64,000 bases of DNA from Malikia spinosa (GTDB lineage Bacteria > Pseudomonadota > Gammaproteobacteria > Burkholderiales > Burkholderiaceae_C): contig NZ_PVLR01000007.1 in assembly GCF_002980625.1 (NCBI RefSeq), positions 124,001-188,000 of the forward strand. Direction: 5' to 3'. Below are positions 45,885 through 54,357 of the stretch, piece by piece. Numbering within the stretch: the stretch's first letter is position 1; each line of letters starts with the position of its first letter. The translations under genes were made by a program, and so were the position numbers. Under the pieces are notes generated by a model that did no database searches, was not told the DNA's origin, and was given only the letters and a program-made list of their open reading frames with translations.

Positions 45885-46903
45885 GGCGTCTCTTCTTGGG
45901 GGCAGAACAGGGCGTCCGGCGGCAGGCCGGGCATGGAACGGTGGATGGCGGTGCTCGTGTCCTGGCGGATCACGTCACGCGTGATGCGGGCGATATGCTC
46001 GTCCAGGCCGGCCCATTCGTCTTCGCGCGAGAGCAGGAAGAAATGGCGCTGGCCGAGCCGGGTGGCGGGGATCGGGACCACCACCACCTCTTCGAGGTAC
46101 TGGCGCGACTGCCACAGGCACAGCGGCGTCGAGAGCGCCCAGCCCAGGCCCGAGGCCACCAGGCTGAGCAGCGGGTCGGTGGCATCGAACTCGTAGCTGC
46201 GCGGGGCCTGGACGCCGATATGGCGCAGGAAACGCTCGATCTGCTGGCCGATCACCGAGCGCTGGCTGTAGCGGATCAGCGGCAGGCCACCGGGCAGGGC
46301 CGACAGCTCGCGCGCCGATGCCAGGGCACGGACCGGATGCGCCTTCGGGAACACCGCGACCCAGGATTCGGAAAACAGCAGGCGCTGCACGATGCGCGGG
46401 TCGTCGATGGCCGAATCGGTGCAGATCGCGAAATCGAGCTCGCGTCCGCGCAGCTGCTCGGTCAGTGTCGGCGTCAGGCCTGACCACATCAGGATCTGCT
46501 GCGCCGAGCCCGACAGCGCGCGGATCAGCCGCGGTCCCACGGTGGCCGCGAACGAATCGACGCAGCCCAGGTGGATCTGCGTGTGTTGCTGGCGTGCGCT
46601 GGCGCGTACCTGCTCGACCATGGCGCGGGCCTGGCCGAGCAGTCGGGTGGCGCGCTCGCGCAGCACGCGCCCGGCGTGGGTGGTGACGGCGGGACGTACC
46701 TCGCGGTCGAGCAGTTGCAGGTCGAGCTCGCTCTCCAGCGTCTTGATCGCCTGGCTGACCGCGCTCTGGCTCAGGCCCAGTTGCTGGGCGGCCAGCGCCA
46801 TCGAGCCCGCATCGCAGACGGCGACGAAGGCCTCGAGCAGCTGCAGGTCGGGCAGCAGGCGCGAGCGGCGGGATTGACGGGTACCGGGAACAGTCGGTGA
46901 CAT
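45881..46903 (-). CDS. LysR-family transcriptional regulator
   Basis: 340 residues from the ATG at 46903. N-terminal winged helix (residues 20-80: LLEAFVAVCDAGSMALAAQQLGLSQSAVSQAIKTLE region) and a two-lobed ligand domain (residues 105-310). It is divergent from the FAD-etfBA-hutD operon and co-oriented with hutG, the usual layout for a LysR activator of both units. The ligand could be N-methylglutamate or N-formylglutamate; this is inference. Confidence 0.9.
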   Translation of the reverse strand: MSPTVPGTRQSRRSRLLPDLQLLEAFVAVCDAGSMALAAQQLGLSQSAVSQAIKTLESELDLQLLDREVRPAVTTHAGRVLRERATRLLGQARAMVEQVRASARQQHTQIHLGCVDSFAATVGPRLIRALSGSAQQILMWSGLTPTLTEQLRGRELDFAICTDSAIDDPRIVQRLLFSESWVAVFPKAHPVRALASARELSALPGGLPLIRYSQRSVIGQQIERFLRHIGVQAPRSYEFDATDPLLSLVASGLGWALSTPLCLWQSRQYLEEVVVVPIPATRLGQRHFFLLSREDEWAGLDEHIARITRDVIRQDTSTAIHRSMPGLPPDALFCPQEETP

Positions 46904-46963
46904 GGTGATGGATGGTAGAGGGGAGGGCCGGCATTGGCCGGAGCATTCGATAAACCAAAACAT

Positions 46964-46978
46964 AGCATCAGATTTGCT
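46964..46978. promoter_or_regulatory. Candidate LysR binding site
   Basis: AGCATCAGATTTGCT has inverted arms AGCA and TGCT, typical in size of LysR sites, and lies in the 153-base region between the lysR gene and the divergent FAD oxidoreductase gene. Weak evidence by eye. Confidence 0.35.
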
Positions 46979-47056
46979 TCAGTTGCGCGGCGACCGGCCA
47001 GCGGCTCCTAAGCTCAACTCCATTGCCAACCCATCCCAAGCCCAGAAAGGTCTCCC

Positions 47057-48241
47057 ATGCAGAGTTATGACGCCATCGTGATCGGTGCCGGTGTGATCGG
47101 AAGTTCGGTCGCGTACCACCTCGCGCGCCTAGGGGCCGCCAAGGTCCTGGTGCTGGACCGGCTGCAGATCGGCTCGGGCACCAGCACCCAGTCCTCGGGC
47201 ATCCTGCGTACCCACTATTCGGTGATCGAGAACGTGGAACTGGCCAAGCACTCCTGGTCGGTGTTCAACGACTTCGCCGGCTACCTCGGCGACGAGGAAG
47301 CGTCGGCCGGCCTGGTCAAGTGCGGTTACCTGATCTGCGCGCCTGACGGCCCCAAGCTCGAACCCCTGCGCGCGGCGCTGGCCGGCCAGGAGCGCATGGG
47401 CGTCGAGGTGCGGCTGCTCGACCAGGCCGCCGCGCGCGAGCTGCTGCCGATCGCCCAGTTCGACGATGCGGCCCTGATCGGCTACGAACCCGAGGCCGGT
47501 TTTGCCGATGCCTATCTGGTGGCGACCGGGTTTGCCCGTGCCGCGCGCCGCCAGGGCGTCAAGATCATGGAAGGCGTCAATGTCGAGCGCCTGCTGATGG
47601 AGAACGGCCGCGTGGTCGGCGTCGAGACCAACCAGGGCCGCTTCCACAGCCAGACCGTGATCAGTACCCAGAACATCTGGGCCGGCGACATCGAACGCTG
47701 GACCGGCGTGCCGACTCCGGTCAAGGCCGAGCGCCATGCCGTGCTCGCACTCGAAGGGCCCGAGGCCTACAGCTTCAAGATGCCGGTGTTCAAGGACCTG
47801 GGTTCGCCGGGCATGCTGTACTGCCGCAGCTACGGCGGCAACCAGATGCTGGTCAGCGAAGGCACGGTGGGCGAGACCCTGGCGCTGCCCGACAACGAGC
47901 AGGGTGATATCTCGATGGACTATGTGGTCGAGGTCGGTGGCCAGGTGGCCGAGCGTTTCCCCTCGTTCGGCGAGGCCGGGTTGGCCTCCTCCTGGACCGG
48001 TGTCTACGACGTCACGCCCGACTGGAATCCGGTGCTCGGCCGCCTGCCCGACGTGCCCGGCCTGGTGGTCGGCTACGGTTTCTCGGGCCACGGCTTCAAG
48101 CTCTCGCCCGGCGTCGGCCTGGTGCTGGCCCAGGAAGCGCTGGGCCTGCCGACCGAGGTCTCGCTGGCACCCTACGCGCACGAGCGTTTCCGCAGCGGCC
48201 AGCTGCTCACCGGCCGCTACGGCCTGGGCGCGGTGTCCTGA
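47057..48241 (+). CDS. FAD-dependent oxidoreductase, ETF-linked (putative N-methylglutamate dehydrogenase)
   Basis: 394 residues, DAO superfamily: FAD motif VIGAGVIGSSVAYHLARLG, SGILRTHYSVIENVELAK near the flavin, and closing motif GYGFSGHGFKLSPGVG. It resembles sarcosine oxidase beta-like and dimethylglycine-type dehydrogenases that oxidise N-methyl amines. The etfB and etfA genes follow at once, so electrons most likely leave through ETF rather than O2. In this cluster the logical substrate is N-methylglutamate, for which the usual mgdABCD enzyme is missing; sarcosine or another N-methyl amino acid is possible. Confidence 0.78.
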   Translation: MQSYDAIVIGAGVIGSSVAYHLARLGAAKVLVLDRLQIGSGTSTQSSGILRTHYSVIENVELAKHSWSVFNDFAGYLGDEEASAGLVKCGYLICAPDGPKLEPLRAALAGQERMGVEVRLLDQAAARELLPIAQFDDAALIGYEPEAGFADAYLVATGFARAARRQGVKIMEGVNVERLLMENGRVVGVETNQGRFHSQTVISTQNIWAGDIERWTGVPTPVKAERHAVLALEGPEAYSFKMPVFKDLGSPGMLYCRSYGGNQMLVSEGTVGETLALPDNEQGDISMDYVVEVGGQVAERFPSFGEAGLASSWTGVYDVTPDWNPVLGRLPDVPGLVVGYGFSGHGFKLSPGVGLVLAQEALGLPTEVSLAPYAHERFRSGQLLTGRYGLGAVS

Positions 48242-48260
48242 GCTGCAGAAGGAGATGGAC

Positions 48261-49016
48261 ATGCACATACTGGTACCAGTCAAGCGCGTGGTCGATTACA
48301 ACGTCAAGGTGCGCGTGCGCAGCGACGGCTCCGGGGTTGACACCAACGGCCTCAAGATGTCGCTGAACCCGTTCGACGAAGTCGCCGTGGAGCAGGCCGT
48401 GCGCCTGCGCCAGGCCGGTCAGGCGAGCCGGGTCACGGTGGTCGGCTGCGGCGCCCCGGTGGCGCAGGACGTGCTGCGCACGGCGCTGGCGATGGGGGCG
48501 GACGCGGCGATCCTGCTCGATCCGGGTCCGGGCGAGGGCGATGCCCCGGCGCTGCTCGAAGCGCTGAGCCGGCTGGTGCAGCGCGAAGGCGTGGACCTGG
48601 TGCTGTGCGGCAAGCAGGCGATCGACGATGACCTGGGCGACCTGGCGCCGATGCTGGCCGCGCTGCTCGACTGGCCGCAGGCGATGTCGGTCAACCGGCT
48701 GGAGTTGATCGATGCCGGCCTGCGGGTGCACTGCGATGGTGATCTGGGCCTGGAGCAGTGGCGCCTGCCGCTGCCCGCCGTGCTCGGTGTCGATCTGCGC
48801 CTGTGCGACCCGCGCGCGATCAGCCTGCCCAACATGATGAAGGCGAAGAAAGCCACCATCACGACGCTGGCGCTGGCCGAACTCGCGGCTGATCAAGCCG
48901 CCAGATTCCGCGTCACCGGTTGCGCCACGCCACCCGCTCGTACCGCTGGCGTGCGCGTCGATGGCATTGCGCAGCTGCTCGACCGCCTGCGCGGCCTGCC
49001 CGCGTTCGGCGCCTGA
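48261..49016 (+). CDS. etfB: Electron transfer flavoprotein beta subunit
   Basis: 251 residues from the ATG at 48261, which has AAGGAG 6 bases upstream (an in-frame ATG at 48255 sits too close). ETF-beta features: ILVPVKRVVDYNVKVRVR, LKMSLNPFDEVAVEQAVRLR, GKQAIDDDLGDLAPMLAALLDWPQA and the recognition-loop region LPNMMKAKKATI. With the alpha subunit it accepts electrons from the preceding dehydrogenase and passes them to ETF-QO. The beta chain is somewhat divergent, suggesting a pathway-specific copy. Confidence 0.92.
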   Translation: MHILVPVKRVVDYNVKVRVRSDGSGVDTNGLKMSLNPFDEVAVEQAVRLRQAGQASRVTVVGCGAPVAQDVLRTALAMGADAAILLDPGPGEGDAPALLEALSRLVQREGVDLVLCGKQAIDDDLGDLAPMLAALLDWPQAMSVNRLELIDAGLRVHCDGDLGLEQWRLPLPAVLGVDLRLCDPRAISLPNMMKAKKATITTLALAELAADQAARFRVTGCATPPARTAGVRVDGIAQLLDRLRGLPAFGA

Positions 49017-49043
49017 CCCCATCACCCTGGAAGCTCCCGCACC

Positions 49044-49994
49044 ATGACCACCCTCGTCATCGCCGAACACGACGGCACCCAGCTCGATCCCTCCACCCTG
49101 AACCTGCTCGGCGCCGCCCTGCAAATCGGCGACCCGGTGCATCTGCTGGTGCTGGGGCAGGACTGCGCGGTCGTGGCGCAGACCGCTGCCACCCTGGCCG
49201 GCGTATCGCGGGTGCTGCTGGCGCAGCACCCGCAGTGGGCACTGCCTTCGGCCGAAACCCTGGCGCTGCAGATCGGCGTGCTGATGCCGGACTACGACAC
49301 CCTGCTGGCCGCGCACCGCGTGCTGCACCGGGGCGCTCTGCCGCGCGCCGCAGCCCGTCTGCAGGCGGCCTACCTGAGCGATGTGGTGGCGATCGAGGCC
49401 GGCCCCCGCTTTCTGCGCCCCCTGTACGCCGGCAGCGTGCTCGCCTGCGTGGAGAGCCAGGCTGACAAGACCCTGCTGACCCTGCGTCCCGCCGGCTTTG
49501 CCGCCGCGTCCGGCACCCAGCTCGCCTGTCCCGTGGTGACGCTGGCCTCGGTCAGCGCCGACAGCCGCAGCCAGCTGGAAAGCCGCGAGTCGATCGACAG
49601 CGGCCGCCCCGACCTCAGCCGCGCCCGCGTGGTGGTGGCGGCCGGGCGCGGTGTCGGCGCACGCGAACACATGGCCCTGGTCGAGCAGCTGGCCGACCAC
49701 CTGGGGGCTGCCGTCGGGGCCTCGCGCGCGGCAGTCGATGCCGGCTTCGCGCCGAATGCGATCCAGGTCGGCCAGACCGGCAAGACCGTGGCGCCCGATG
49801 TCTACTTCGCTTTCGGCATTTCGGGCGCCATCCAGCATCTGGCCGGCATCAAGGACGCCGGCGTGATCGTGGCCGTCAACAAGGACCCCGATGCGCCGAT
49901 CTTCTCGGTCGCCGATCTGGGCCTGGTCGGTGATCTGTTCGAGGTCCTGCCCGCGCTCAGCGCTGGCCTGCCGCGCGCGGCGACTGGCGCATGA
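49044..49994 (+). CDS. etfA: Electron transfer flavoprotein alpha subunit
   Basis: 316 residues. The C-terminal FAD-binding signature is intact: IQVGQTGKTVAPDVYFAFGISGAIQHLAGIK followed by VAVNKDPDAPIFSVADLGLVGD (given here as landmarks). The N-terminal half is less conserved than in housekeeping EtfA, with few of the usual motifs, supporting a specialised ETF. The hutD-like gene overlaps its end by 4 bases. Confidence 0.92.
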   Translation: MTTLVIAEHDGTQLDPSTLNLLGAALQIGDPVHLLVLGQDCAVVAQTAATLAGVSRVLLAQHPQWALPSAETLALQIGVLMPDYDTLLAAHRVLHRGALPRAAARLQAAYLSDVVAIEAGPRFLRPLYAGSVLACVESQADKTLLTLRPAGFAAASGTQLACPVVTLASVSADSRSQLESRESIDSGRPDLSRARVVVAAGRGVGAREHMALVEQLADHLGAAVGASRAAVDAGFAPNAIQVGQTGKTVAPDVYFAFGISGAIQHLAGIKDAGVIVAVNKDPDAPIFSVADLGLVGDLFEVLPALSAGLPRAATGA

Positions 49995-50569
49995 GCCGCA
50001 ATCCCTCGCTGCGGCGCTTTGCCATCGAGGCCTTGCCGCGCGAGGCCTGGAAGAACGGTGGCGGCTGGACACGCACGGTCGCCAGTCATGGCCCGGCTGA
50101 TCAGCCGTACTGGCGCGTCAGCGTGGCCGACATCGGCGCCGCCGGGCCGTTCTCGCGTTTCGACGGCATGGACCGCACCGCGGTCATGGTCCGCGGCGGC
50201 GGGCTGTGCCTGAGCGGCAAGACCGAGGCCTGGCACTTCGACGGGCCGGGTTCCTTCGCGCAGTTTCCCGGCGAACTGGCTCTGCAGTGCGCGGCACCGC
50301 AGCAGCCGACTCAGCTGTGGAACGTGATGGTGCGGCGCGGTCAGGCCCAGGCCGATCTGCTGATCGTCGAGGACGACACGGTGCCGCTGCCGTCCGCGCC
50401 CGATCTGCTGCTGCTGGTCCTGCGCGGTCGATTCGAGCTGACCCGGTCCGGGACCGAGCCGCTGGTCCTGGCCGAAGGTGAAGGCCTGCACCTGCAGGAC
50501 CTGGTGGCACCAGGCCAGCTGACGCCGAGCGAGGCGAACAGCCTGCTGCTGGTCACGGCCCTGCGCTGA
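49991..50569 (+). CDS. hutD: HutD-family bicupin protein
   Basis: 192 residues. HutD hallmarks are visible: WKNGGGWTRTVA, WRVSVADIGAAGPFSRFDGMDR and WNVMVRRGQA, within a two-cupin beta-barrel chain. In pseudomonads HutD is an accessory protein of histidine utilisation, reported to bind pathway intermediates such as N-formylglutamate and to limit flux. Here it is coupled to etfA, far from any hut operon except the hutG homologue across the divergent promoter. I infer a sensor or governor of formylglutamate made in methylamine degradation. Confidence 0.85.
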   Translation: MSRNPSLRRFAIEALPREAWKNGGGWTRTVASHGPADQPYWRVSVADIGAAGPFSRFDGMDRTAVMVRGGGLCLSGKTEAWHFDGPGSFAQFPGELALQCAAPQQPTQLWNVMVRRGQAQADLLIVEDDTVPLPSAPDLLLLVLRGRFELTRSGTEPLVLAEGEGLHLQDLVAPGQLTPSEANSLLLVTALR

Positions 50570-50587
50570 CCGCCGGCGCCGGGCTGC

Positions 50588-51190
50588 CTACTCCGCGCTG
50601 CGCGGGTAGACGATGAACGACAGGAACTTGATCGGGAACTTCACCAGTTTCTCGGGGCCGTGCGCCACCTCGCCCGGGAAGGTCAGCGAGTCACCGGGTT
50701 CCAGCAGATAGGTATCCGTTCCGCAGCGGTATTCCAGCCTGCCTTCGAGCATGTAGAGCAGCTCGGTGCCCGGATGCTGGAACGTGGGGTACTGCTCGGT
50801 GTCGTCTTCCATCGTGATCAGGAAGGGCTCGAACAGCTTGACCGGGCCCTGGTCATAGGCGAGCAGATGGTAGGTATGCCCGCTTTTGGTGCCACGACGC
50901 ACCACCTCCATGCCCTTGCCCTTCTTGATGTGCTGCGCGGTGCTCGCCGTCACGTCGTATTTGCTGAACAGCATCGACATCGATACGCCCAGCGCCCGCG
51001 CAATGCGCGCCAGCGTCTCCATGCCGGCCGCCGTCTGCCCGTTCTCGATCTTCGAGAGCATGCCGCGGCTGATGCTGGCTTGCTCCGACACCTGCGCAAT
51101 GGTCAGTCCGTGGCGCTGGCGCAGCTCCTTGATGGCCGATCCGACCGATTCCTCGATCGAAACCGCCGGCTTGTCACCCTGCTTGATCAA
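50588..51190 (-). CDS. XRE-family regulator with C-terminal cupin
   Basis: 200 residues. N-terminal helix-turn-helix (residues 15-75: LRQRHGLTIAQVSEQASISRGMLSKIENGQ region) and a cupin domain (residues 110-195: HPGTELLYMLEGRLEYRCG, LEPGDSLTFPGEVAHGPE). This PuuR-like class senses small amines or acids in the cupin. It is divergent from gmaS and convergent with hutD, so it probably controls the gmaS-mgs-dmm operon. Confidence 0.9.
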   Translation of the reverse strand: MIKQGDKPAVSIEESVGSAIKELRQRHGLTIAQVSEQASISRGMLSKIENGQTAAGMETLARIARALGVSMSMLFSKYDVTASTAQHIKKGKGMEVVRRGTKSGHTYHLLAYDQGPVKLFEPFLITMEDDTEQYPTFQHPGTELLYMLEGRLEYRCGTDTYLLEPGDSLTFPGEVAHGPEKLVKFPIKFLSFIVYPRSAE

Positions 51191-51255
51191 AACCTGCTCC
51201 TTGTTCTTGGTAGGGAAAAAAGTGTACGTGGCGCGAAAGCTGAAATATTCATATC

Positions 51256-51271
51256 AGGCACAAATGTTGCA
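51256..51271 (+). promoter_or_regulatory. Candidate sigma-54 promoter upstream of gmaS
   Basis: AGGCACAAATGTTGCA has GG and GC ten bases apart and a perfect TTGCA; the first base deviates (A for T). Start of transcription would be near 51282, 80 bases before gmaS. I find no clear NtrC site upstream, so control could be by another sigma-54 activator. Confidence 0.45.
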
Positions 51272-51362
51272 TAAGAAGAAACATGGACGTTGACCTCGCA
51301 CCACGATCGACGCCACCGAGCCCAGTAGCCGAACCCTGATTGCCAACCTAAGGAGCTTTCTC

Positions 51363-52760
51363 TTGAACACACTCGCAGTCCCATTGGTCAACCCGCCCGA
51401 GTCGGGCGGGTTGGTGCCCCCGAAACGCTTTGCCCGTGTCGAGGAAACCCAGGCCTACCTCAAGTCCCAGGGCGTCCGCTATGTGCTGGCGCAGTTTGTC
51501 GACATCCACGGCGTGGCCAAGGCCAAGTCGGTGCCGGTGGACCATTTGAACACCATCATGACCGACGGTGCGGGCTTTGCCGGCTTCGCGATCTCCGGCG
51601 TGGGCATCGAGCCGCACGGTCCTGACTTCATGGCGGTCGGCGATCTGCAGACCGTCTCGCTCGTGCCCTGGCAGCCTGGCCTGGCGCGCATCATCTGCGA
51701 GGGCCATGTCGAAGGCGAGCCCTGGAAGTTCGACAGCCGCGTCGTGCTCAAGACTCAGGTCGCGCGTCTGGCCGAACAGGGCCTGACCATGTTCACCGGT
51801 CTGGAGCCCGAGTTTTCGCTGCTGCGTCGCAACGAGGATGGCGCCATCGTGCCGCACGACGCCAGCGACAACCTGGCCAAGCCCTGCTACGACTACAAGG
51901 GTCTGTCGCGCACCCGGGTGTTCCTGGAAAAACTCTCCGACGCCATGCGCGGCACTGGCATCGATGTCTACCAGATCGACCACGAAGACGCCAACGGCCA
52001 GTTCGAGCTCAACTACACCTACACCGATTGCCTGACTTCGTGTGACCACTTCATCTTCTTCAAGATGGCGGCCAGCGAGATCGCCAACGAGCTCGGCCTG
52101 ATCTGCTCCTTCATGCCCAAGCCCTTCGCCAACCGCCCTGGCAACGGCATGCACATGCATCTGTCGATCGGCGACGGCAAGCGCAACCTGTTCCAGGACA
52201 AGAGCGACCCGAACGGCCTCGAACTCTCGCCGATGGCCTATCAGTTCATGGCCGGCCTGCTGCATCACGCTCCCGCGTTGACCGCCCTGTGTGCGCCCAC
52301 CGTCAACTCCTACAAGCGTCTGGTGGTCGGCCGTTCACTGACTGGCGCCACCTGGGCCCCGGCCTACATCAGCTACGGCGACAACAACCGCTCGACGATG
52401 GTGCGCATCCCGAAGGGCCGGCTCGAGCTGCGCCTGCCCGACGGCGCCTGCAACCCCTACCTGGCCACGGCTGCCGTGATCGCGGCTGGCCTGGACGGCA
52501 TCGCCAAGAAGATGGATCCGGGCGCGCCGCGCAACGTGAACCTCTACCAGTGGAGCGAGGCCCAGCTCAAGGAGGCTGGCATCGGCCTGCTGCCGCAGAA
52601 CCTGGATGCCGCACTCGATGCCCTGGAAGCCGACAGCGTGATTCGGGATGCCCTGGGTCCGGTCACGGGTGAGTTCCTCAAGTTCAAGCGCATGGAGTGG
52701 ATCGAGTACATGCGCCATGTCTCCGAGTGGGAAGTCAAGCAGTACCTCGAGTTTTTTTAA
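51363..52760 (+). CDS. gmaS: Gamma-glutamylmethylamide synthetase
   Basis: 465 residues with a TTG start at 51363, supported by AAGGAG 7 bases upstream. A glutamine-synthetase fold: beta-grasp ([18 protein letters not shown]), GLEPEFSLL, the catalytic region [25 protein letters not shown] and NSYKRLVVG with [10 protein letters not shown]. It is the GS-III-like type found as GmaS, joining methylamine to glutamate with ATP. The next genes, mgsABC-like and the dimethylamine monooxygenase genes, fix the substrate. First gene of an eleven-gene operon ending at 61814. Confidence 0.9.
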   Translation: MNTLAVPLVNPPESGGLVPPKRFARVEETQAYLKSQGVRYVLAQFVDIHGVAKAKSVPVDHLNTIMTDGAGFAGFAISGVGIEPHGPDFMAVGDLQTVSLVPWQPGLARIICEGHVEGEPWKFDSRVVLKTQVARLAEQGLTMFTGLEPEFSLLRRNEDGAIVPHDASDNLAKPCYDYKGLSRTRVFLEKLSDAMRGTGIDVYQIDHEDANGQFELNYTYTDCLTSCDHFIFFKMAASEIANELGLICSFMPKPFANRPGNGMHMHLSIGDGKRNLFQDKSDPNGLELSPMAYQFMAGLLHHAPALTALCAPTVNSYKRLVVGRSLTGATWAPAYISYGDNNRSTMVRIPKGRLELRLPDGACNPYLATAAVIAAGLDGIAKKMDPGAPRNVNLYQWSEAQLKEAGIGLLPQNLDAALDALEADSVIRDALGPVTGEFLKFKRMEWIEYMRHVSEWEVKQYLEFF

Positions 52761-52770
52761 GGAAGCAATC

Positions 52771-53679
52771 ATGTGTGGAATTGTTGGACTTTTGTTGAAA
52801 AAACCCGAGCTGTACAGCCAGCTCGGCGAGCTCATGGTGCCGATGCTGATCGGCATGCACGACCGTGGTCCGGACTCGGCCGGCATGGCCGTCTTTGGCC
52901 AGCCGCTGCCCGAGGGCCAGCGCAAGATCAGCCTGTATTCGGGTCTGACCGAAGCCGGTGCGGGCTACGACTGGGTCGCCCTGGTCGACGCGTTGAACGC
53001 CGAGCTGAAGGTCAAGGCCCATATCCAGACCAAGGGCAATCACGCGATCTTCACGTTTGAGGGTCCGGCCGATCCGGTCAAGGCCTTCATCAAGGCGTTC
53101 GAGGACAAGCTGCACATCCTCTCGACCGGCCGTCGCATTGACCTCTACAAGGACATCGGCACGCCGGCCCAAGTCGCCGAGCGCTACGACTTCAGCAAGC
53201 TGGTCGGCAGCCACCTGGTGGGTCACACCCGCATGGCCACCGAATCGGCCGTGACCCCGGATCGCGCCCACCCCTTCACCGCGGGCGAGGACTTCTGCCT
53301 GGTGCACAACGGCTCGCTGTCCAACCCCAACGGCGTGCGCCGCATGCTGGAGCCGCGCGGCATCAAGTTCGAGACCGACAACGACACCGAGGCCGCTTGC
53401 CGTTTCCTGGAATGGCGGCTGCGCGAAGGCGACGACCTGCACACCGCGCTGCAGAAGGCCTTTGAAGCGCTGGACGGTTTCTACACCTTCCTGATGGGCA
53501 CCTCCACCGAGTTGGCCCTGATCCGCGATCCGTTCGCCTGCAAGCCCGCCGTGGTCGCCGAGACCGACGACTACGTCGCCATCGCCTCCGAATTCCGTTC
53601 GCTCGCCCACCTGCCGGGCATCGAGCACGCGACCGTCTTTGAACCCGCCCCCGAGGAGATGTACGTATGGAAAATCTGA
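52771..53679 (+). CDS. mgsA: N-methylglutamate synthase subunit A (class II glutamine amidotransferase)
   Basis: 302 residues starting MCGIVG, so Cys2 becomes the N-terminal nucleophile of the amidotransferase domain. Other signatures: HDRGPDSAGMAVF, GHTRMATESAVTPDRAHPF and LVHNGSLSNPNGVRR. It corresponds to the glutaminase-like N-terminal domain of glutamate synthase, here a separate subunit as in MgsA/GlxB. It should hydrolyse gamma-glutamylmethylamide and channel methylamine. The mgsB gene overlaps it by 13 bases. Confidence 0.88.
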   Translation: MCGIVGLLLKKPELYSQLGELMVPMLIGMHDRGPDSAGMAVFGQPLPEGQRKISLYSGLTEAGAGYDWVALVDALNAELKVKAHIQTKGNHAIFTFEGPADPVKAFIKAFEDKLHILSTGRRIDLYKDIGTPAQVAERYDFSKLVGSHLVGHTRMATESAVTPDRAHPFTAGEDFCLVHNGSLSNPNGVRRMLEPRGIKFETDNDTEAACRFLEWRLREGDDLHTALQKAFEALDGFYTFLMGTSTELALIRDPFACKPAVVAETDDYVAIASEFRSLAHLPGIEHATVFEPAPEEMYVWKI

Positions 53680-54356
53680 CTTTCGATCTGAGCCGCCAGA
53701 GCGTGCGCGAGCTCAATCAGCACCTGCACGGCAGCCCCGAATCCCTGGCCGGCCAGCATGTCGAGGTGTTGCACCCTGACGGTGCGCACAACATCGCGGT
53801 CGGCATCAACGCCCCGGTCAGCGTGACCATCAAGGGCCATGCCGGTTATTACGCCGCCGGCATGAACAAGTTCGCCGACGTGACGATCGAAGGCAGCGCC
53901 AGCACCGGCGTCGCCGAAAACATGATGAGCGGCAAGGTGCACGTGAAGGGCTTTGCCTCCAACGGCGCCGGCGCTTCGGCCCATGGCGGCCTGCTCGTGA
54001 TCGACGGTGACGCCGGCCTGCGCTGCGGCATCTCGCTCAAGGGTGGCGACATCGTGGTCGGCGGTTCGGTCGGCAGTTTCTCGGGCTTCATGGCCCAGGC
54101 TGGCCGGATGGTGATCTGCGGCAACGCCGGCGATGCGCTCGGCGACTCGCTGTACGAGGCCGTGATCTACGTCAAGGGCGAGATCAAGAGCCTGGGCGCC
54201 GACGCCCAGCTCGAACCCCTGACCGAAGCCGACACCACGGCACTGGCCGATCTGCTGGCCAAGGCCGGCCTGGCCCATGCCCCGACGGACTTCAAGCGCG
54301 TGGCTTCGGCCCGCAGTCTCTACCACTGGAATGCCGACGCCGATCAGGACTATTGA
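53667..54356 (+). CDS. mgsB: N-methylglutamate synthase subunit B (GXGXG domain)
   Basis: 229 residues. A right-handed beta-helix of the glutamate synthase C-terminal type, seen as regularly spaced Gly-rich turns (GHAGYYAAGMNKFADVTIEG, GGSVGSFSGFMAQAGRMVICG). In glutamate synthase this domain is structural; as a separate chain it matches MgsB/GlxC. The stop is one base before the mgsC ATG. Confidence 0.88.
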   Translation: MENLTFDLSRQSVRELNQHLHGSPESLAGQHVEVLHPDGAHNIAVGINAPVSVTIKGHAGYYAAGMNKFADVTIEGSASTGVAENMMSGKVHVKGFASNGAGASAHGGLLVIDGDAGLRCGISLKGGDIVVGGSVGSFSGFMAQAGRMVICGNAGDALGDSLYEAVIYVKGEIKSLGADAQLEPLTEADTTALADLLAKAGLAHAPTDFKRVASARSLYHWNADADQDY

Positions 54357-54357
54357 C

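Noticed and set aside
45075-50569. Histidine utilisation operon
   Set aside because: Only hutG and hutD homologues occur; hutH, hutU, hutI, hutF and hutC are absent.
51100-51250. NtrC enhancer for gmaS
   Set aside because: Only half-sites (for example CACC near 51176) without a partner at the correct spacing.
51363-52760. Housekeeping glutamine synthetase glnA
   Set aside because: Context with mgsABC and dmm genes and the GS-III-like motifs fit GmaS; glnA is normally near glnL-glnG.
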